DNA of 64,000 bases from Mytilus californianus. Lineage: Eukaryota > Mollusca > Bivalvia > Mytilida > Mytilidae. The notes under the pieces are model-generated. The model was not told the DNA's origin, did no database searches, and saw only the letters and a list, made by a program, of their open reading frames with translations. This document shows positions 1-12,190 of the stretch, piece after piece. Both the position numbers and the translations under genes were made by a program. The DNA is taken from the NCBI RefSeq assembly GCF_021869535.1, contig NW_026262593.1, positions 59,356,318 through 59,420,317 on the forward strand, written 5' to 3'. The stretch's first letter is position 1; every line of letters starts with the position of its first letter.

Positions 1-1540
1 TTTCATACTTTATACTGGACATGTCTATTAACCAACACCAGAGGGTGTGTGATAATGTTTGTACAACTTCCTAGGTCAAAGTTCAAGGTCAGCAGGCACC
101 ACAGAGATGGCTCCCATCTCAAAGATGTCTTGTTTTTATAATTTCCAATATATCAGTTAGAACAAACTATTCTTGAAAAATAAAAGGATAAAAAAAATAT
201 TTTAAACTTCCATACTTTTTTAATTAACGAACAGTTTCTTGGATAAAACAAAAAAGTATCTGATTTAATCAATATTTTCCTAATTTTTATGATTTAGGGT
301 AACACGATACCGAATGGCATATCTTCTGATTTCTAAAATTTTTGGCACACTGGTACTTTGAATCGAGTTACAACTGAATATGAAATAAAAAATGGGGGTC
401 AAATTGTAATTTTTATAAGAAAACGTCAATTTTGGCGACAAATTTACCTAGTTGAATAGGGAAAATGCCTTTTTTTAACTTATTTTTTTTAGATTTTTCA
501 ATGGATGGCTATGTTTTTATATACAGAGAAAGACTAAATACTAACATAATATCCAGGATTGTATACTGAATCCATGCATGTATAGAAATACATATGTCAC
601 CATCCTTGTTTTTTAGATAAATTGCTTCAAAGTTGACCGATACGCTTAGAATTTGACAGAAAACGTGTGACGTTCGACTGAGTTAATTTTATTTCGTATT
701 AACTGGGTGCACTTCAAGCTTTTCAAAACTGAATCGTCAACTTAACCCTACCAAACTAAACAATGGTGATGTCACCGATGTATCCATGCATGAATAAAAT
801 AAAGTGCTTCAAAAATTTGATTTGGTAAACAGTGATGTTGAGGTATAATTTTAATTGATTGATTGATGGTTTGCTTAACGTACGGTGGCAAACCTTTCAT
901 GCATTTTCAGGACGATACAATACAATTTGGTGCAGCCATCAAAAAAGGTTAAACATTCTGTTAGTTGTGAAAATTATAAAGAAAATCAACATCCTTATAA
1001 AATACACATTCTAAATATAGTATACTCTGTATGATGTAAACGTGTGGGTTGTGTGCGTAGTTAGATGGACAAACCTTGCAAACTGTATGCAAAATTTCAC
1101 TTAAATAGACAAAGTTCAACCTTCTGTCGTTGGTGGAAAATTATTTAAAAAAATGATCCTGAGAATATATATGCACCCTCAATATAGGTAAAAAAAACCT
1201 CGGCGCAATATATTATCAAAATGACAAATTCATCAACCTGTAATAAAAGAAAATAAAAAAATCTGACAAGATGCGCATCTTTAGTATATGTACTAACACC
1301 AGGTACATAATTTAAAAGTTTAAGCTTAAAAACTGTAGTCCTAAGAAATCAGCCGTATAAACCCTATATTCCAAGTGCAGGACGGACTGTCGAACTGACA
1401 CGAGTAAAACAATATCCTCCCAGTATTTTGTCAAGGGAGCAAAATATATATTAGCATATATGATTATGTTCTATTTTATAAATCATTTGGTGACAAAATA
1501 TCTTTTTGAATAAGCATTTCATAGTGGAATGGTAATTGGG
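1..1540. other. Non-coding stretch, no exon seen
   Basis: I see no open exon with credible splice sites on either strand. Short AT-rich frames are broken by frequent stops. Around 845-960 there is a fragment beginning 'attgattgattgatggtttg', resembling a dispersed mollusc repeat; the same type of sequence recurs near 5855. Nothing else can be supported here. Confidence 0.5.
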
Positions 1541-1544
1541 AGAT

Positions 1545-1645
1545 CTCAAATGTAGCAACGTAAGCAAGCCAACATCTACGTCATTTGGTCTTTGATGGAA
1601 AGTTGTCTCATTGGCAATCATACCATTTCTCCTTATTTCATAATG
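1545..1645 (+). repeat. Retroelement 3' tail fragment
   Basis: This contains the phrase 'gttgtctcattggcaatcat' followed by 'accatttctcctta'. The same tail occurs at 27.9-28.0 kb and 23.5 kb, and in reverse at 9.4 kb and 58.7 kb. I recognise it from memory as a very common terminal sequence in mussel genomes, probably the 3' end of a retroelement. Only about 100 bp is present here. Confidence 0.55.
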
Positions 1646-2124
1646 GTTTGAGTTTTCATCTGAAATACAAGAAGTTTAAAGGCTAACAAATACGTACTAG
1701 GAGACTGAAATATGTTGCTGTTATAGTTAAAATCTGACTTTTGTTGTGAACATGTGATGTTATAATTTGATAGATTTAATACTTGCTATACTAAATATAC
1801 TTATTAACTTTCCAATTCTAGGGACTAACAAATCTTTACTAAAACTACAAATTAGCAGTAAAAAAATACTCGTCCATCCTGCATTAGTCACGTGTTATCT
1901 AGATGTCTTTGGTTTTGTGTGTCGTTAATCGGCAAGTTGCTGTTTTATTGTATATCCCACATTTCCATTTATGCACACAAAGATATAACAACCCTTTTAA
2001 TTTGAATAAACACTTAGTATACTTGTAAAAACTCCTTATAAGACTGCGAATATTCTCGGGCTTTTCTCGACGCCTATGTGGAAATTAATATGAATCTAAA
2101 ATCAAAATGATTTTAAAATCTCGT

Positions 2125-2690
2125 TGGATTTTTTTCCCCGCACGATGCGTTGTGTGGGACATAGAAATACCAGGTGTCTGTCCGTCCGTCTGTCCGTTTG
2201 TTCGTCTGGTCTTGTTAGCTCTCTCACGTGTACAATTCTTGCCAGATTTTTATAAAACTTATATATTAGGTTTATATCAGCATTGTCACTGACAAGCTTG
2301 AAAATCAGTGCCGATCAATTATTTTTAAAAGAGTTATGCCCCTTGGAAATATTAATTATATGGAAAATTGCATTTGTAAGCGCTCTCAAGTGTACATTTT
2401 TTGCCAGATCTTTAAATAAATTATATTGAAGGTTTATATCAGCATTGTCTTGGATAATTTCGAAAGTCAGTGCCAATCAAATATTTTTAAAAGAGTTATG
2501 TCCCTTGGAAATATTAATTTTATCGGAAATTGCATTGCATTTGCTCTCAAGCCTGCATTTCTCTATTAACGATATTTATAAAAAAATCAAAGAACAAACA
2601 AATTTTTTTTTAAAGTTATAAAGGCCATTGATAGATACAATATGTTCAACGTGGGAGGGGGGCATTGGAACTCTGTTCTTTTAATCAGTT
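2125..2690 (+). mobile_element. Array-bearing element with left hairpin (rolling-circle-like family)
   Basis: The left side holds a short hairpin (CCCGCAC paired imperfectly with GTGTGGG near 2138-2160) and a run of 'gtccgtccgtctgtccg'. From about 2207 there are two to three diverged copies of a unit of about 160 bp, beginning near 'ttagctctctcacgtgtaca' and containing 'gagttatgccccttgg'. The same unit is repeated at 20.33-20.99 kb inside a larger element. The right limit near 'gggaggggggcattgg' (about 2655-2680) is a guess. The plan (hairpin, array, GC-rich right end) matches the other array-bearing families in the window. Confidence 0.5.
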
Positions 2691-2699
2691 TGTTTTGCT

Positions 2700-5380
2700 G
2701 TTTGAATAAAATAGGTTAATGAAAATATCTTTTAATAACTTGTTTGCGTTCGAAGCACTTTTCTGGATGTACCGATCATTATTTATTGTAGGGCCACAGG
2801 TTTTAATGAATCGTTTGATTGTAAATTTCGAGAAAATAATTTATTTCAGAATGGAATTCATAGAAAAAAATGTAACAGGATCTGAATGATTTTATTTTAT
2901 TTTGTCCTAACCGAGTGCACATTTAGTGTTGACATCCAATATGTTTTAGCCTTTGCTTACTTTATCCTTATTCCGATGTAGCTGTCCTATTTAGACTGTG
3001 CTTATAAGAATACAATGCTAGTAGTTTATTTTAAACAAGCTTCCGAAACCATATCGTATTTTTTCTGTACAGTCCAATAAACTTCAAAGACTGTTTACAC
3101 TTGAAACATAGGTAACGTTGTTCGGTCAAAATAGTCAAGTTCAACTACTCTTCTTTTTTCATTCCATGCCAACAAACCATTTTCTGTCTGAGTTTATATG
3201 TCTGCTTGTACGGTGCTTTTTTCGCTAAATTCTATCAATATTCTTTTTCTAATAAATTTCCTTCTTCTATTTTGCTAGCGACATTTTTCGGTGACCATTT
3301 AAAAACAAATAGGCTTCTTATCGGAATTGCATTACTTGTGGTACAATTTCCCGTATTTTCACACATTATCATGCGTTTCTATAATTTGGATTTCTACTTT
3401 CAAAACAAAATTTTCTTGGGAAACGGCATGCATCATTAATAAAATAAGAATGTATTGCAAGATTAAACGAACCCAGAATAAAAAGCTCAGTCTGTTATGC
3501 ATAAGAACACAGATAGATAAATCGTACAAATGCTTACATGTACTTGTCAATAGAACATTTAAAACGTATATATTTAATTGTAAAGAATGTGAAGAAGAAT
3601 GGGAGGAAGACAACGAAGCAATCAATGTCAAATTACATATTGCATCAAATCCCTCGACACTTTGCAGCTAGTTCATGCAAAGTTACTATTAAAAATGTTT
3701 ATTTATTTAAATTTCACATTAATGTAATGTTTTTTGTTTTTCTCATTTTTGTTCTTTCATTTGAATCGCATCTATGTAAATTTTGTTTTGTGATTGAATA
3801 TGATACGTATAAAAAGCGTCGCTAAAATGACGGTATTTTTAATATATATATATATCAAATAAAGAAACATTTATCTTTCAACTATTTTATATCAGACTGA
3901 GGCAAATTGTTTGTTAAACATTCTAAGTTATTATAAAACATCAGGTTTTACGTTTGTCGTCAATTTCATGGATGTCGACAACAGCAAAAATGATAACTGG
4001 TGGCGTAACGTCATTCGGTATCGTGTAACCTTAAAGTCAGAGTTATCTACCTTTTTACAGATAATAGAGCATTTTTTTCTGCTCTTAGGATTTTTGTCTT
4101 ATTCATTTTATCTACAATATTTTTTCTAGGACACAACAATTAATTGTATTTATTTCATTTGTAAAAGTTCTGTATAAGCTTGATTCAGTTAAGTTTTTGA
4201 CACCCAGGGCGGTGTTTTGGATTTGTTTTATAACATCTTTAATCTTTGAAAAATTATCATTTTCAAGCAAGCTACATGTAAGGTTCCTTAAGAATACATA
4301 TTTCTGGGATAAGAATTAGAATAGATTTATAAATTTCAAAATATCTGCTTTCCTTTACACAGCATAAGAAACTCGCCCCTAGGTCAGATATACGCACTAA
4401 GTTTGATATTTGTTAAAATAGTATTAAAGTTTCTGCGAATCAATATTAGAGCAAAACTTGTGAATTTCTAATGGTAAATAGTACTCAACTAGTATAGATT
4501 TTCACTATTGTCTAAAAATCATTAGACGCGAGAACACACTTATTTCGTAGTGCATATCCTTTAGACAATAAAGGTAAAATAGAAATATCGCTCTATCCCA
4601 ATAAGATTTTTACAGTGTAGTGTACTACTTTTTTGGACAAATTATATCCAAATTATAGAAAAGTCTATCGGCTCTCAAGATGAGGACAATTTTATGTTAA
4701 GGGGGTCTATAATTCAGTTTGACAGCTTCACCCATACTAATTTTTGACCTTTTCAAACTAGACCAAATCACTACTTTACCTAAATATTCTTGCCCCAATT
4801 TTTTTTTACATGTAATTTCATCCCCCTACTTACTATTATATGCATAAAATATTAAGAAATAAATTTGGAAAGTGAATAAAAAAAAAATTGGCATGTTATA
4901 CATATCCACACAAGGGACTATATTTGTAGACAACAAAAATCATAGGACGATACGTGGGTCCCCTTAGATATATAGGGGACATTACGCATACAAATTGAAG
5001 AAAAGGGATATAACTTATGGAATAATGAAAATAGGCAAGTAGCTACAGAAAGATATTCAGGTGGAGATCTAGAGTTGACTCATTTTGCAATCATACCACA
5101 TTTTTTTATTTTTATAATGTTTCATTATTTTTGCTATCACAAGCAAGTAACAGATATACAAAAACATTATGTATTTGAATTCTGTGTGTTTCTACTTTAC
5201 TAATTAGTCAAAAGCAAAAATATCCATAATGTGGAATATTTACAGACCCTCTTCATACTAAAAGGATCTTCAACAATACTTATAACACCACTCACATATA
5301 CCCTGTTCTGTTTATGTTGATATCATGTAAAAAATCTTCAGGAAAATTATCTTGGAGGCACTATAACTTTTTTGTTTTAG
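2700..5380. other. Non-coding stretch upstream of the EGF exon
   Basis: This is AT-rich sequence with no exon I can support. Several overlapping short frames on both strands around 3.2-3.8 kb lack splice context, codon bias and recognisable motifs. Upstream exons of the EGF gene were looked for (Cys-rich frames with phase-1 borders) and not found, so the gene's 5' part probably lies before the window or beyond a long intron. Confidence 0.5.
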
Positions 5381-5693
5381 CAAAGAATGGCAGTAACTAT
5401 CCATGCACCAGCACCTATAGAGCAGAACATTTTGATCAGAATTTTGAATGTGTATGTTTACTTGGCTGGATAGGTGTATACTGTGAAGAAAACATTGATG
5501 AATGTTTAAGTTCCCCATGTGTGGAACCATATGAATGTATTGATGGTGTTAATAAGTATGAGTGCAGGTGTCCAGCAGACGATCCAAACTGTGATTTTAA
5601 GATATGGATCATTCCAGTGATTGTCCTGAGTGTTGTTTGTATTGTGACTATCATTGTAGTGGTCATTTATAGATACATGTATAGGAAAAAAAG
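5381..5693 (+). CDS. EGF-like/transmembrane exon (gene 1)
   Basis: The exon opens after 'tttgttttag' and ends at AAG before 'gtattt'. It starts with two bases of a codon (phase-1 border, usual for EGF modules) and ends in phase 2. Its first part encodes the C-terminal half of an EGF module (Cys at YPC, FECVC, VYC), whose earlier cysteines must lie upstream. A complete six-cysteine module follows: NIDEC, SSPC, YEC, then CIDGVNKYECRC and PNC. This carries the calcium-binding signature (N-I-D-E before the first Cys) and exactly the C-x-D-x4-Y-x-C-x-C pattern of Asp/Asn beta-hydroxylation sites. A hydrophobic helix (IWIIPVIVLSVVCIVTIIVV and onward) and basic residues YRKK follow. The architecture is typical of cell-surface receptors or matrix-binding proteins, but the specific family is unknown. 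An upstream ATG at 5314 lies before the acceptor and is not used in this model. Confidence 0.85.
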
Positions 5694-5854
5694 GTATTTT
5701 GTGAAAGTATGTCCATTTTTAGCTACTGATAACATTAAAAAGATGAAATATGAATAAATATTGATGTGGTGTATGTGAATGATACAGCAACCCAACAACA
5801 GAAACCAGTAAAGACATTTAGATGTCAACACACTATTGGATGTATTAACAATAG

Positions 5855-5960
5855 ATTAATTGATTGATTGTTGGTGTTTAAAGGGACTTTCAGTGTTGAC
5901 AGGCTAGTGATACAGTAGTTAAGCTACTTAGACCACTCAGCCACTGAGGCCCATATTAAG
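5855..5960 (+). repeat. Dispersed mollusc repeat fragment
   Basis: This begins 'attgattgattgttggtgtt' and continues through 'ttaagctacttagaccactc' and 'agccactgaggcc'. I recognise this as a fragment of a repeat widespread in molluscs, truncated here and sitting in the first intron of gene 1. It has no coding content. Confidence 0.45.
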
Positions 5961-6466
5961 CAATAGACAATGTTTATAGATGCCCATATTTCTGGATAAA
6001 ATTGCCCCTAGTCTGCAGGGTTAGTTTGCAAATTTTCAAAGATACTTTTATTGATTTGTTAAAAAGACCATGTTTTTTTAGTGAACACAAATATTTGACA
6101 TTTCCTTATTATTAACGCTTTGAATTTGTAATGCTCAGTTACATTTTTGCACAAAAAACTGACACCCCACTTTTTCTAGTCCATGTAAAGTATGAGGAAA
6201 CTATCACTACTTATGCAAGGATAATAATGTTTATAACTTTATATAATATTGTCAATTCCTAATTAAAATGATATACTAATTTGTATTAAGTCCTTGACCC
6301 TCTCACTCCATTTATTGATTGATAAGAAAATTTAGTTTCAATCATCATCATCCGATAGCTTTGCTTTTTCCATGATTATATGAGATCGTGCTCTTGGAGA
6401 TTAGAAAGTACAGAGGTCAGTGCAAAGTCATTTACAAACGACATACATTGAAGCAAATAACATAGT

Positions 6467-7285
6467 AAAATCAAAGTACTGAAGTACTGAACATCGGATG
6501 ACCTCAAGTTCTGGTGGATAGTCACAGGCTCTTGTCTCAGAAAAAATAAAATATCTCTATACATGAAAATTGGTTAAGTACATAGATTTATTTATTTTTT
6601 TCTGAGACAAGTTCCTGTGTGGATGATGAATAAATGACAGAGAATTCAACCTCACCGTAATAATTATTATATTGTAGTGATATAATCATTTGTTATCAGT
6701 ATAATCTGGTTTGTTGTTATATATTATATTAATATTTGTACAACAGTTATATATATAGCAGATCATCTTAATAACTTTACCGGCAAATTGTCATCCATTT
6801 ATACCATCATTCTATTCTACTATTCTAATGATACTGCAGTGCAAGTGCATGGTGGACACTCTTCTGCAATAATTCGTTTTTCTAATAGGTTTGATTTGAG
6901 TAGGCATTCATATTTCTCCCGCTAATGAATATGTATTGATGAAATTAATACATAACAAGTGATGAGATATTCATCCGCAAACACAATTTTTCGGTCCGTG
7001 TGCATAGATATTAATGATTTTTTACTTATATATATATATTTCTCACGACAAAACATTTTCATATTATTTATTTATGTTCTTAAAAAATATTTTCATGAGT
7101 ATTCATTGAAGAAATGAATTTAAAACAAGCGATAAGGAATGTTATTTTGCACTCGATAATATCCGCGTATTATATAATTAATTTATACGAAATGCGTTTG
7201 GTTATCAGTCAAAAATGCAAGTCACATGGGTAGAAATGTCTGCGGCAACATAACACCGGAATGCCCTCAAGGTCATCCGCTGTAA
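6467..7285. repeat. Dispersed ~0.8-kb repeat, copy 1 (uninterrupted)
   Basis: The stretch from 'aatcaaagtactgaagtact' to 'catccgctgtaa' is repeated at 41505-44136, where two other elements have inserted. Shared landmarks in order are 'cttgtctcagaaaaa', 'gtgcaagtgcatggtggaca', 'cattgaagaaatgaattta' and 'ccagaatgccctca'. It has no ORF. This copy serves as the empty-site reference for the insertions in copy 2. Confidence 0.7.
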
Positions 7286-7408
7286 TACTGTCATTAAAAG
7301 CCAATGTCAGATTACTAAAAATTTCTTCGAGTATTTAAATGTAATGCCAAAAACATACAAAAAACACAAAACAATTGTTTTAGTTAGTTATGGGTTTTAT
7401 TTTTTCAG

Positions 7409-7448
7409 AGAGAAAAACAAGAAAGTTTATAGAGACCTTGTAAGCCAG
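7409..7448 (+). CDS. Juxtamembrane exon (gene 1)
   Basis: This 40-nt exon lies between 'tttattttttcag' and the donor 'gtaaaa'. It begins with one base that completes an Arg codon left by the EGF/transmembrane exon, then encodes EKNKKVYRDLVSQ and ends in phase 0. The other two frames contain stops or break the join. The basic, charged composition fits the cytoplasmic side of a membrane anchor. Its order, strand and phase support membership in gene 1, but it is short and rests on splice signals alone. Confidence 0.65.
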
Positions 7449-7589
7449 GTAAAAAATTCTTCAATTATTAATAAAAGGAAGCAAAGTTTCACATGGGCAA
7501 TTATTTGTGTTGCCTCCTCTTTTGGGCAAAATCAGCTATTGCCATACCTTTGTGTTTGTTGTCATCAACTTTTTTAAAAGGATATTTCT

Positions 7590-8770
7590 TCTTAAACCAC
7601 TAGACCAATTTCAACCCACCTTCGGCTGAATGACTCGAAGGGTACGTATCTAAAAAATGTTGTCGTTTTTGTTCTTGTTTACCAACCAACTGGGCTGCAA
7701 TTCCTAGAAATAGAACATTAGGGTAAAATGCAAGTAGTTGTCTAATATCTTGAAAACAATAGTAGATGGAGAAAATCTGACAGGACCGAATATCCAGTTC
7801 TACCTACTATTCATTTTACACATAATTATCAAATGACTCCTAATAGTTGTTCAGATGCGGATCAAGGATTTTGAAAAAAGTGGTCTGTGGGCCCACAAAC
7901 TAGGCAAAATTTGTAGTGGAACCAGTAAAAAGTCAGGATTAACCATAAATGAAGCTCCATAAGGGGGGCCCAGGCACAGAAAACTGTATCAGATAGAGAG
8001 AAACTAATTAGAAAATTAAAATTAACAAATAAGTCAACATGACAAAAATTGAAAACTATAAAAAAAAACTGTAAAAACGCAGAATGATCAGCAAGATAAT
8101 TTCAGCAATTTAAAAGTCAATATAACTGAACTGTAAATGGACTCCTAATACAGTCAAACCTGCCGTAACCATCACCTTGTTACACCAGTCACCTACCTCT
8201 AACGGTCACTTTCAGACCCTCCCAAACATTTTCTCTATATAATTTAACTCATTCAGCGGTCAGCAGTCACTATTTTCGTACTCAAAATCGTCATTTCAAC
8301 TTTTAACTACTGTAATTTTTATGAATTTCTCGTGTTCCACTCCTTTCAGTTTCCCTTAAAACTGTATCGTTAACTTAATTCTCCATGAATATTAACTATT
8401 TAGAATATTTTCTTCAAATTTAGAGCGCCGGAATCCCCCAATTTTTATTTGTCTGCTCGCAGAAAAGATGAAAATACAAAACAATTTGCCCTGATCCCTG
8501 CCACATGGGGTGTTAAAATCAGAATTTTTTTTCGGAACCTCTTTCAAAAGGTCACCTTTCTGGCGTGCTCACTTTTTATTCTTGCCATGTGTGACTGCTT
8601 CATACAGGTTTAACTGTAGGTGATATTGCCCTTATATGAAGATTTTTGTCCATTTTTAGTGTCTTTGGCAATTATCTTGAAAACTATTATAGATACAGAG
8701 AAATTGTACATAGTAAAATTTATCAGCAAATCAGCATCTACAAATAAATCATAATAATAAAAATTGTCTT
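7590..8770. repeat. Internal units of the 'gctcacc' element family, interrupted by a short transposon
   Basis: Diverged units contain 'ctaatatcttgaaaacaata', 'gatattgcccttatatgaa' and 'aatcagcatctacaaataa'. They match the interior of the element at 11291-12190. Neither terminal hairpin is seen, so this is a decayed or truncated copy. A TA-flanked element is inserted at 8151-8616. Confidence 0.5.
8151..8616. mobile_element. TA-flanked MITE (mariner/Tc1-like form)
   Basis: Inverted ends CAGTCAAACCTG and CAGGTTTAACTG are each flanked by TA (8149-8150 and 8617-8618). The element splits a repeat unit whose uninterrupted relatives read 'gactcctta..gagttattgccc', so the insertion point is visible. 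TA duplication and CAGT-type ends are typical of mariner/Tc1-derived MITEs. There is no transposase ORF. Confidence 0.65.
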
Positions 8771-9374
8771 GAATATTGCATTGTAAACATTCAGCTGGCT
8801 GGTAAGCTTTAGGTTCATTATATAATATCCATTATAATTTATTAGATCTTAGAATTTATTTTGACTATGTAATTGAATGTGACATATTGACATTGTAAAT
8901 TCAGTTAAGGTCAAGGAACAGTAAATTGGCTATGTCACAGATTTTGCTGAAATTTTGCATACAACCTTGACTCATTAACTATAACTGAAAATCAAAAAAT
9001 ATAATGCATTTATCTCTTTTATTATCTGAAATTTTACTGATTGAGCTCTTTCAAAATAGGTGAACATTTGTATAGAAAGCACATAAAATACCTGGAAAAA
9101 CTTCTGAAATTTGTCTTAAAATCATCAAATCTCTAATTTCTACTACATAGATTTTTCTTAAAAAACTATATGTTGTTGAGACATAAATTTTGCCTTGCAA
9201 TGGGCCACCTACTGACTCCTCAGAGTGTTGTTGCAAGGGATCTTTAACATGCAGAAATCATCAGAGTTAATGTTTCACTTTTGACCAGATTTATACATCC
9301 CACACAATCAACCGACTCCTCACCTTGGGAAGAGTTTAACTGCCAAATGGGATAACTCTTGTAATAACCATATT

Positions 9375-9535
9375 TACATATAAAAATAAGGAGATGTGGT
9401 ATGATTGCAAATGAGACAACTATCCACCAAAGTTCAAATGAAGTGGATGTAAGCAATTATAGGCAACCGTACGACCTTCAACAATGAGAAAAACCCATAC
9501 TGTATGGTCGGCTTTAAAAGGCCCAGACATACCCC
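9375..9535 (-). repeat. Retroelement 3' tail fragment, reverse
   Basis: This reads 'gatgtggtatgattgcaaat' then 'gagacaactatccacc', 'gcaaccgtacgaccttcaac' and 'ggtcggctttaaaaggccc'. It is the reverse complement of the tail at 27.85-28.02 kb and ends 50 bp before a gene 1 exon. Confidence 0.6.
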
Positions 9536-9584
9536 AGTCAACCCTTAGAATTGATAAAGTTTATATATTTCTTTCTATTTATAG

Positions 9585-9647
9585 AGCTCAAAAGATCTGC
9601 TAGGTGATGCCCAATCTCAGAATTTGTCATTTGCTGAAGATACAGTG
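9585..9647 (+). CDS. Cytoplasmic-tail exon (gene 1)
   Basis: This is a 63-nt phase 0/0 exon between 'ttctatttatag' and the strong donor 'gtgagt'. It encodes SSKDLLGDAQSQNLSFAEDT plus Val, a Ser/Asp-rich acidic stretch. The other two frames hold stops. It follows the 7.4-kb exon and precedes the 9.88-kb exon with compatible phase. No motif is recognised. Confidence 0.68.
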
Positions 9648-9881
9648 GTGAGTAAATGAGCTTTAGTGATTTGAATCAAGCAGACAAAATCATGAGTGAA
9701 TAAATATTGCTGGCAACTCTGAAGAGATAATTTTAGGGAACTTACTTCATTTGAATTGATATGTCCCCTACTTCTGTAAGATTTTCATCTTAGGTGGGAA
9801 TTTATTATTCAATGGACAGAGCTTATTATATTGGAGATGAACTTATGCTGTTTTCTAAGAGATACTTGGGTATTATTTCAG

Positions 9882-9929
9882 GAAAAGTATATTAACAGCA
9901 ATCCTGAAGCAGCAACTTTGGATGCAGAG
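9882..9929 (+). CDS. Cytoplasmic-tail exon (gene 1)
   Basis: This is a 48-nt phase 0/0 exon between 'tattatttcag' and the canonical donor 'gtaagg'. It encodes EKYINSNPEAATLDAE, again short and acidic, in phase with its neighbours. The spacing to the previous exon is 234 bp. No domain is recognised. Confidence 0.68.
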
Positions 9930-10541
9930 GTAAGGAATATTATTGGATTTTCTCCATACAAGTAAGCATTTATAGAATCTGCAATTTCTGATATGAAATG
10001 TCTTTATTTTACCAGAATACATGTTGATACATATGCCATAGTTATTTTTTCAATTTGCAAGCAATATTTACTAAAATGAAACATAAAATATTATATCAGG
10101 AGAAGAAAGAAGCACCAGTAACTGTTACGTTTGTACTTTTAAATGTACACATTTTGTTGTTGCAAATCCAATGAAGAAGGTATTTTTGGATTAATTACAC
10201 CTTATATAAGAAAGCCAGATTTTGATTGGTTGATAGCCAGTGTATTTTTCGCATATTCTAATATTTTTTCCTCATTTCAAACGAATTTGCCTGTTTTTCA
10301 CCACTGCTGGTGAATTTGCCTCAAATACCATGGTATTTACCATTTTGGATATTCCTTTTTTACCCTCTCGAGCATTTTCCCACCAACATTTTTTGGATAT
10401 GACGTTACATAAAAAAGCGAGCTAACACGTATTAGTACATGTATAATTCCGGCGGTTCTATGATAATATCCTCTTATCCTCAAAATTATGCATAAACATG
10501 TTAATGAATTAGTTTCAATCCAAATCTATTCGGTGTAATTA

Positions 10542-10686
10542 AACAGATATATCATGTTATGGAGGGGTATTTGCTAAAAATACCAGTCTTGGGACCGAAA
10601 TTCCCTCGCCTAGCGGCTCAGGAAATTTACAGTCCCTTGACTGGTATTTTTTCGCAAATACCCCTCCATAACATGATATATCTGTT
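10542..10686. repeat. Foldback (near-perfect palindrome) of 145 bp
   Basis: The left arm AACAGATATATCATGTTATG continues GAGGGGTATTTG, and the right arm is its reverse complement, ending CATGATATATCTGTT. The arms are about 32 bp with no mismatch, extended by AAAAATACCAGTC paired with GACTGGTATTTTT after a small bulge. The spacer is about 50 bp. The structure resembles a foldback MITE. Confidence 0.7.
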
Positions 10687-11290
10687 CAAAATTGATCCTA
10701 AAATCAAATACTTTTCAATATATGGCTTTAGAGCCATAAAATGGCAATTAATGAATTAAGTAAAAGGAAGAAAGTTCACAAAAATCTTAACTATTTGAAT
10801 ATATAAATGCTTGGAAATAATGTAAAGCACAAAAACATATGTAAACAGTAAGAATACTAGTCACTATCTTGAAATGGATTATCCCACATAGTCCAGTTCA
10901 TTTTAAAATTGTATCAACAGTTATTTCTTGTTCAAAATTGTTAATCCCACTAAACATGCTAAAGCAAAGTCCATGTTGAAAATAGGTAAAAAGGGATTGT
11001 GAATACTTTTTTGAAGATCAGTCTTATTTAATGTCAATAAAGATTTGAGTGATAAGCATTCTTTACTCAGAAATGTTGTTCATTTTGTTTTAAAAACATT
11101 CATGAATAAATTTCAGTGATCACATTTTAACATAATAACAGACTGATCCATGAATACTAAATTGTATTCAGTAGTGAATACTGTTCTTGATTGATGTCCA
11201 TGATGAGAATACATTTAAGCCTTATTTGAATTTGTAAAAGTTGTGTTTTGGTTTTTTAATTTAAATACTGTACTTTAAGATGATTTTTTT

Positions 11291-12190
11291 GCTCACCTTG
11301 CAAAGACTTTAAGAGGGCCAAGTGAGCTTTTCTCATGGTGTCCGTCATCATCTGTTAACTTTTACAAAAATCTGCTTCTCTGAAACTACTGGGCCAAATT
11401 TAACCAAACTTGGCCACAATCATCATTAGAGTATCTAGCTTAAATAATGTGTCAGATGACCCTGCCTGCCTGCCAACCAAGATGGCCAAATGGCTAAAAA
11501 TGGAACATGGGGGTAAAATACAAGTTTTATCTATTATTTTGAAAACTGTTATAAATAGAGAAAATCTAAGAGAAACAGAAATGTTCAGAATGTTGAGCTC
11601 TACTAATTGTCTATATACTTCAAAACTGTCAGACAACTTCTTATAGGAGTTATTGCCCTTAAATGAAAAATTTTACCATATTTTTCATTTTGCCTATTAT
11701 CTTGAAAATTATAATAGATAGAGAGTTACTTTAAATTGCAAAAATGATATCAGCAAGACAAGTTCTACAAATAAGTCTAACATGGTCGAAATCGTCAGTC
11801 GACTCCTTACTAGAGTTATTGCCCTTTAATCACGATTTTTACCAATTTTTGGCATTTTTGCCTTATGTCTTAAAAATTAAATAGATAGAAACTTAAATAA
11901 GCAAAAATGATCTACAAACAAGTCAAATTTTGCCAATATAGTAGACTGTCATTCTTTATAAGAGTGATTGCCCTTAAATGAGGATTTTTGTTACCCTCTT
12001 TTGTGTTTTGAGCAAAAACTAAAGAACATAGAGAAACCTAAACAGACTAAATGATCAACAATACAAGATCAACAATACAGAGATTTTTGTCATTAATTCT
12101 ATTCTCGTCAACAATGTTGGAAAGTGTCCTTTGTTGAATATGCACATAGACCCAGGTGAGCGACACAGGCTCTTTAGAGCCTCTAGTTTT
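11291..12190 (+). mobile_element. 'gctcacc' family element with terminal hairpins
   Basis: The left end GCTCACCTTG..GGCCAAGTGAGC forms an imperfect hairpin. The right end is CCAGGTGAGCGACACAGGCT followed by CTTTAGAGCCTCTAGTTT, carrying the inverted copy CAGGTGAGC and a hairpin AGGCTCT/AGAGCCT. The interior holds three to four diverged units with 'ttattgcccttaaatga'. No protein is encoded. Related copies lie at 17191, 35541 and 40751. The form suggests a non-autonomous Helentron-type element, which is an inference. Confidence 0.65.

Noticed and set aside
1800-1860. LRR-like frame after 'tttccaattctag'
   Set aside because: TNKSLLKLQIS is too short and the donor is poor; no neighbouring LRR exon exists.
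10100-10117. Possible 18-nt phase 0/0 microexon encoding EKKEAP in gene 1
   Set aside because: AG and GT borders and phase would fit, but the acceptor has no pyrimidine tract and the donor (gtaact) is weak; there is too little evidence without transcripts.
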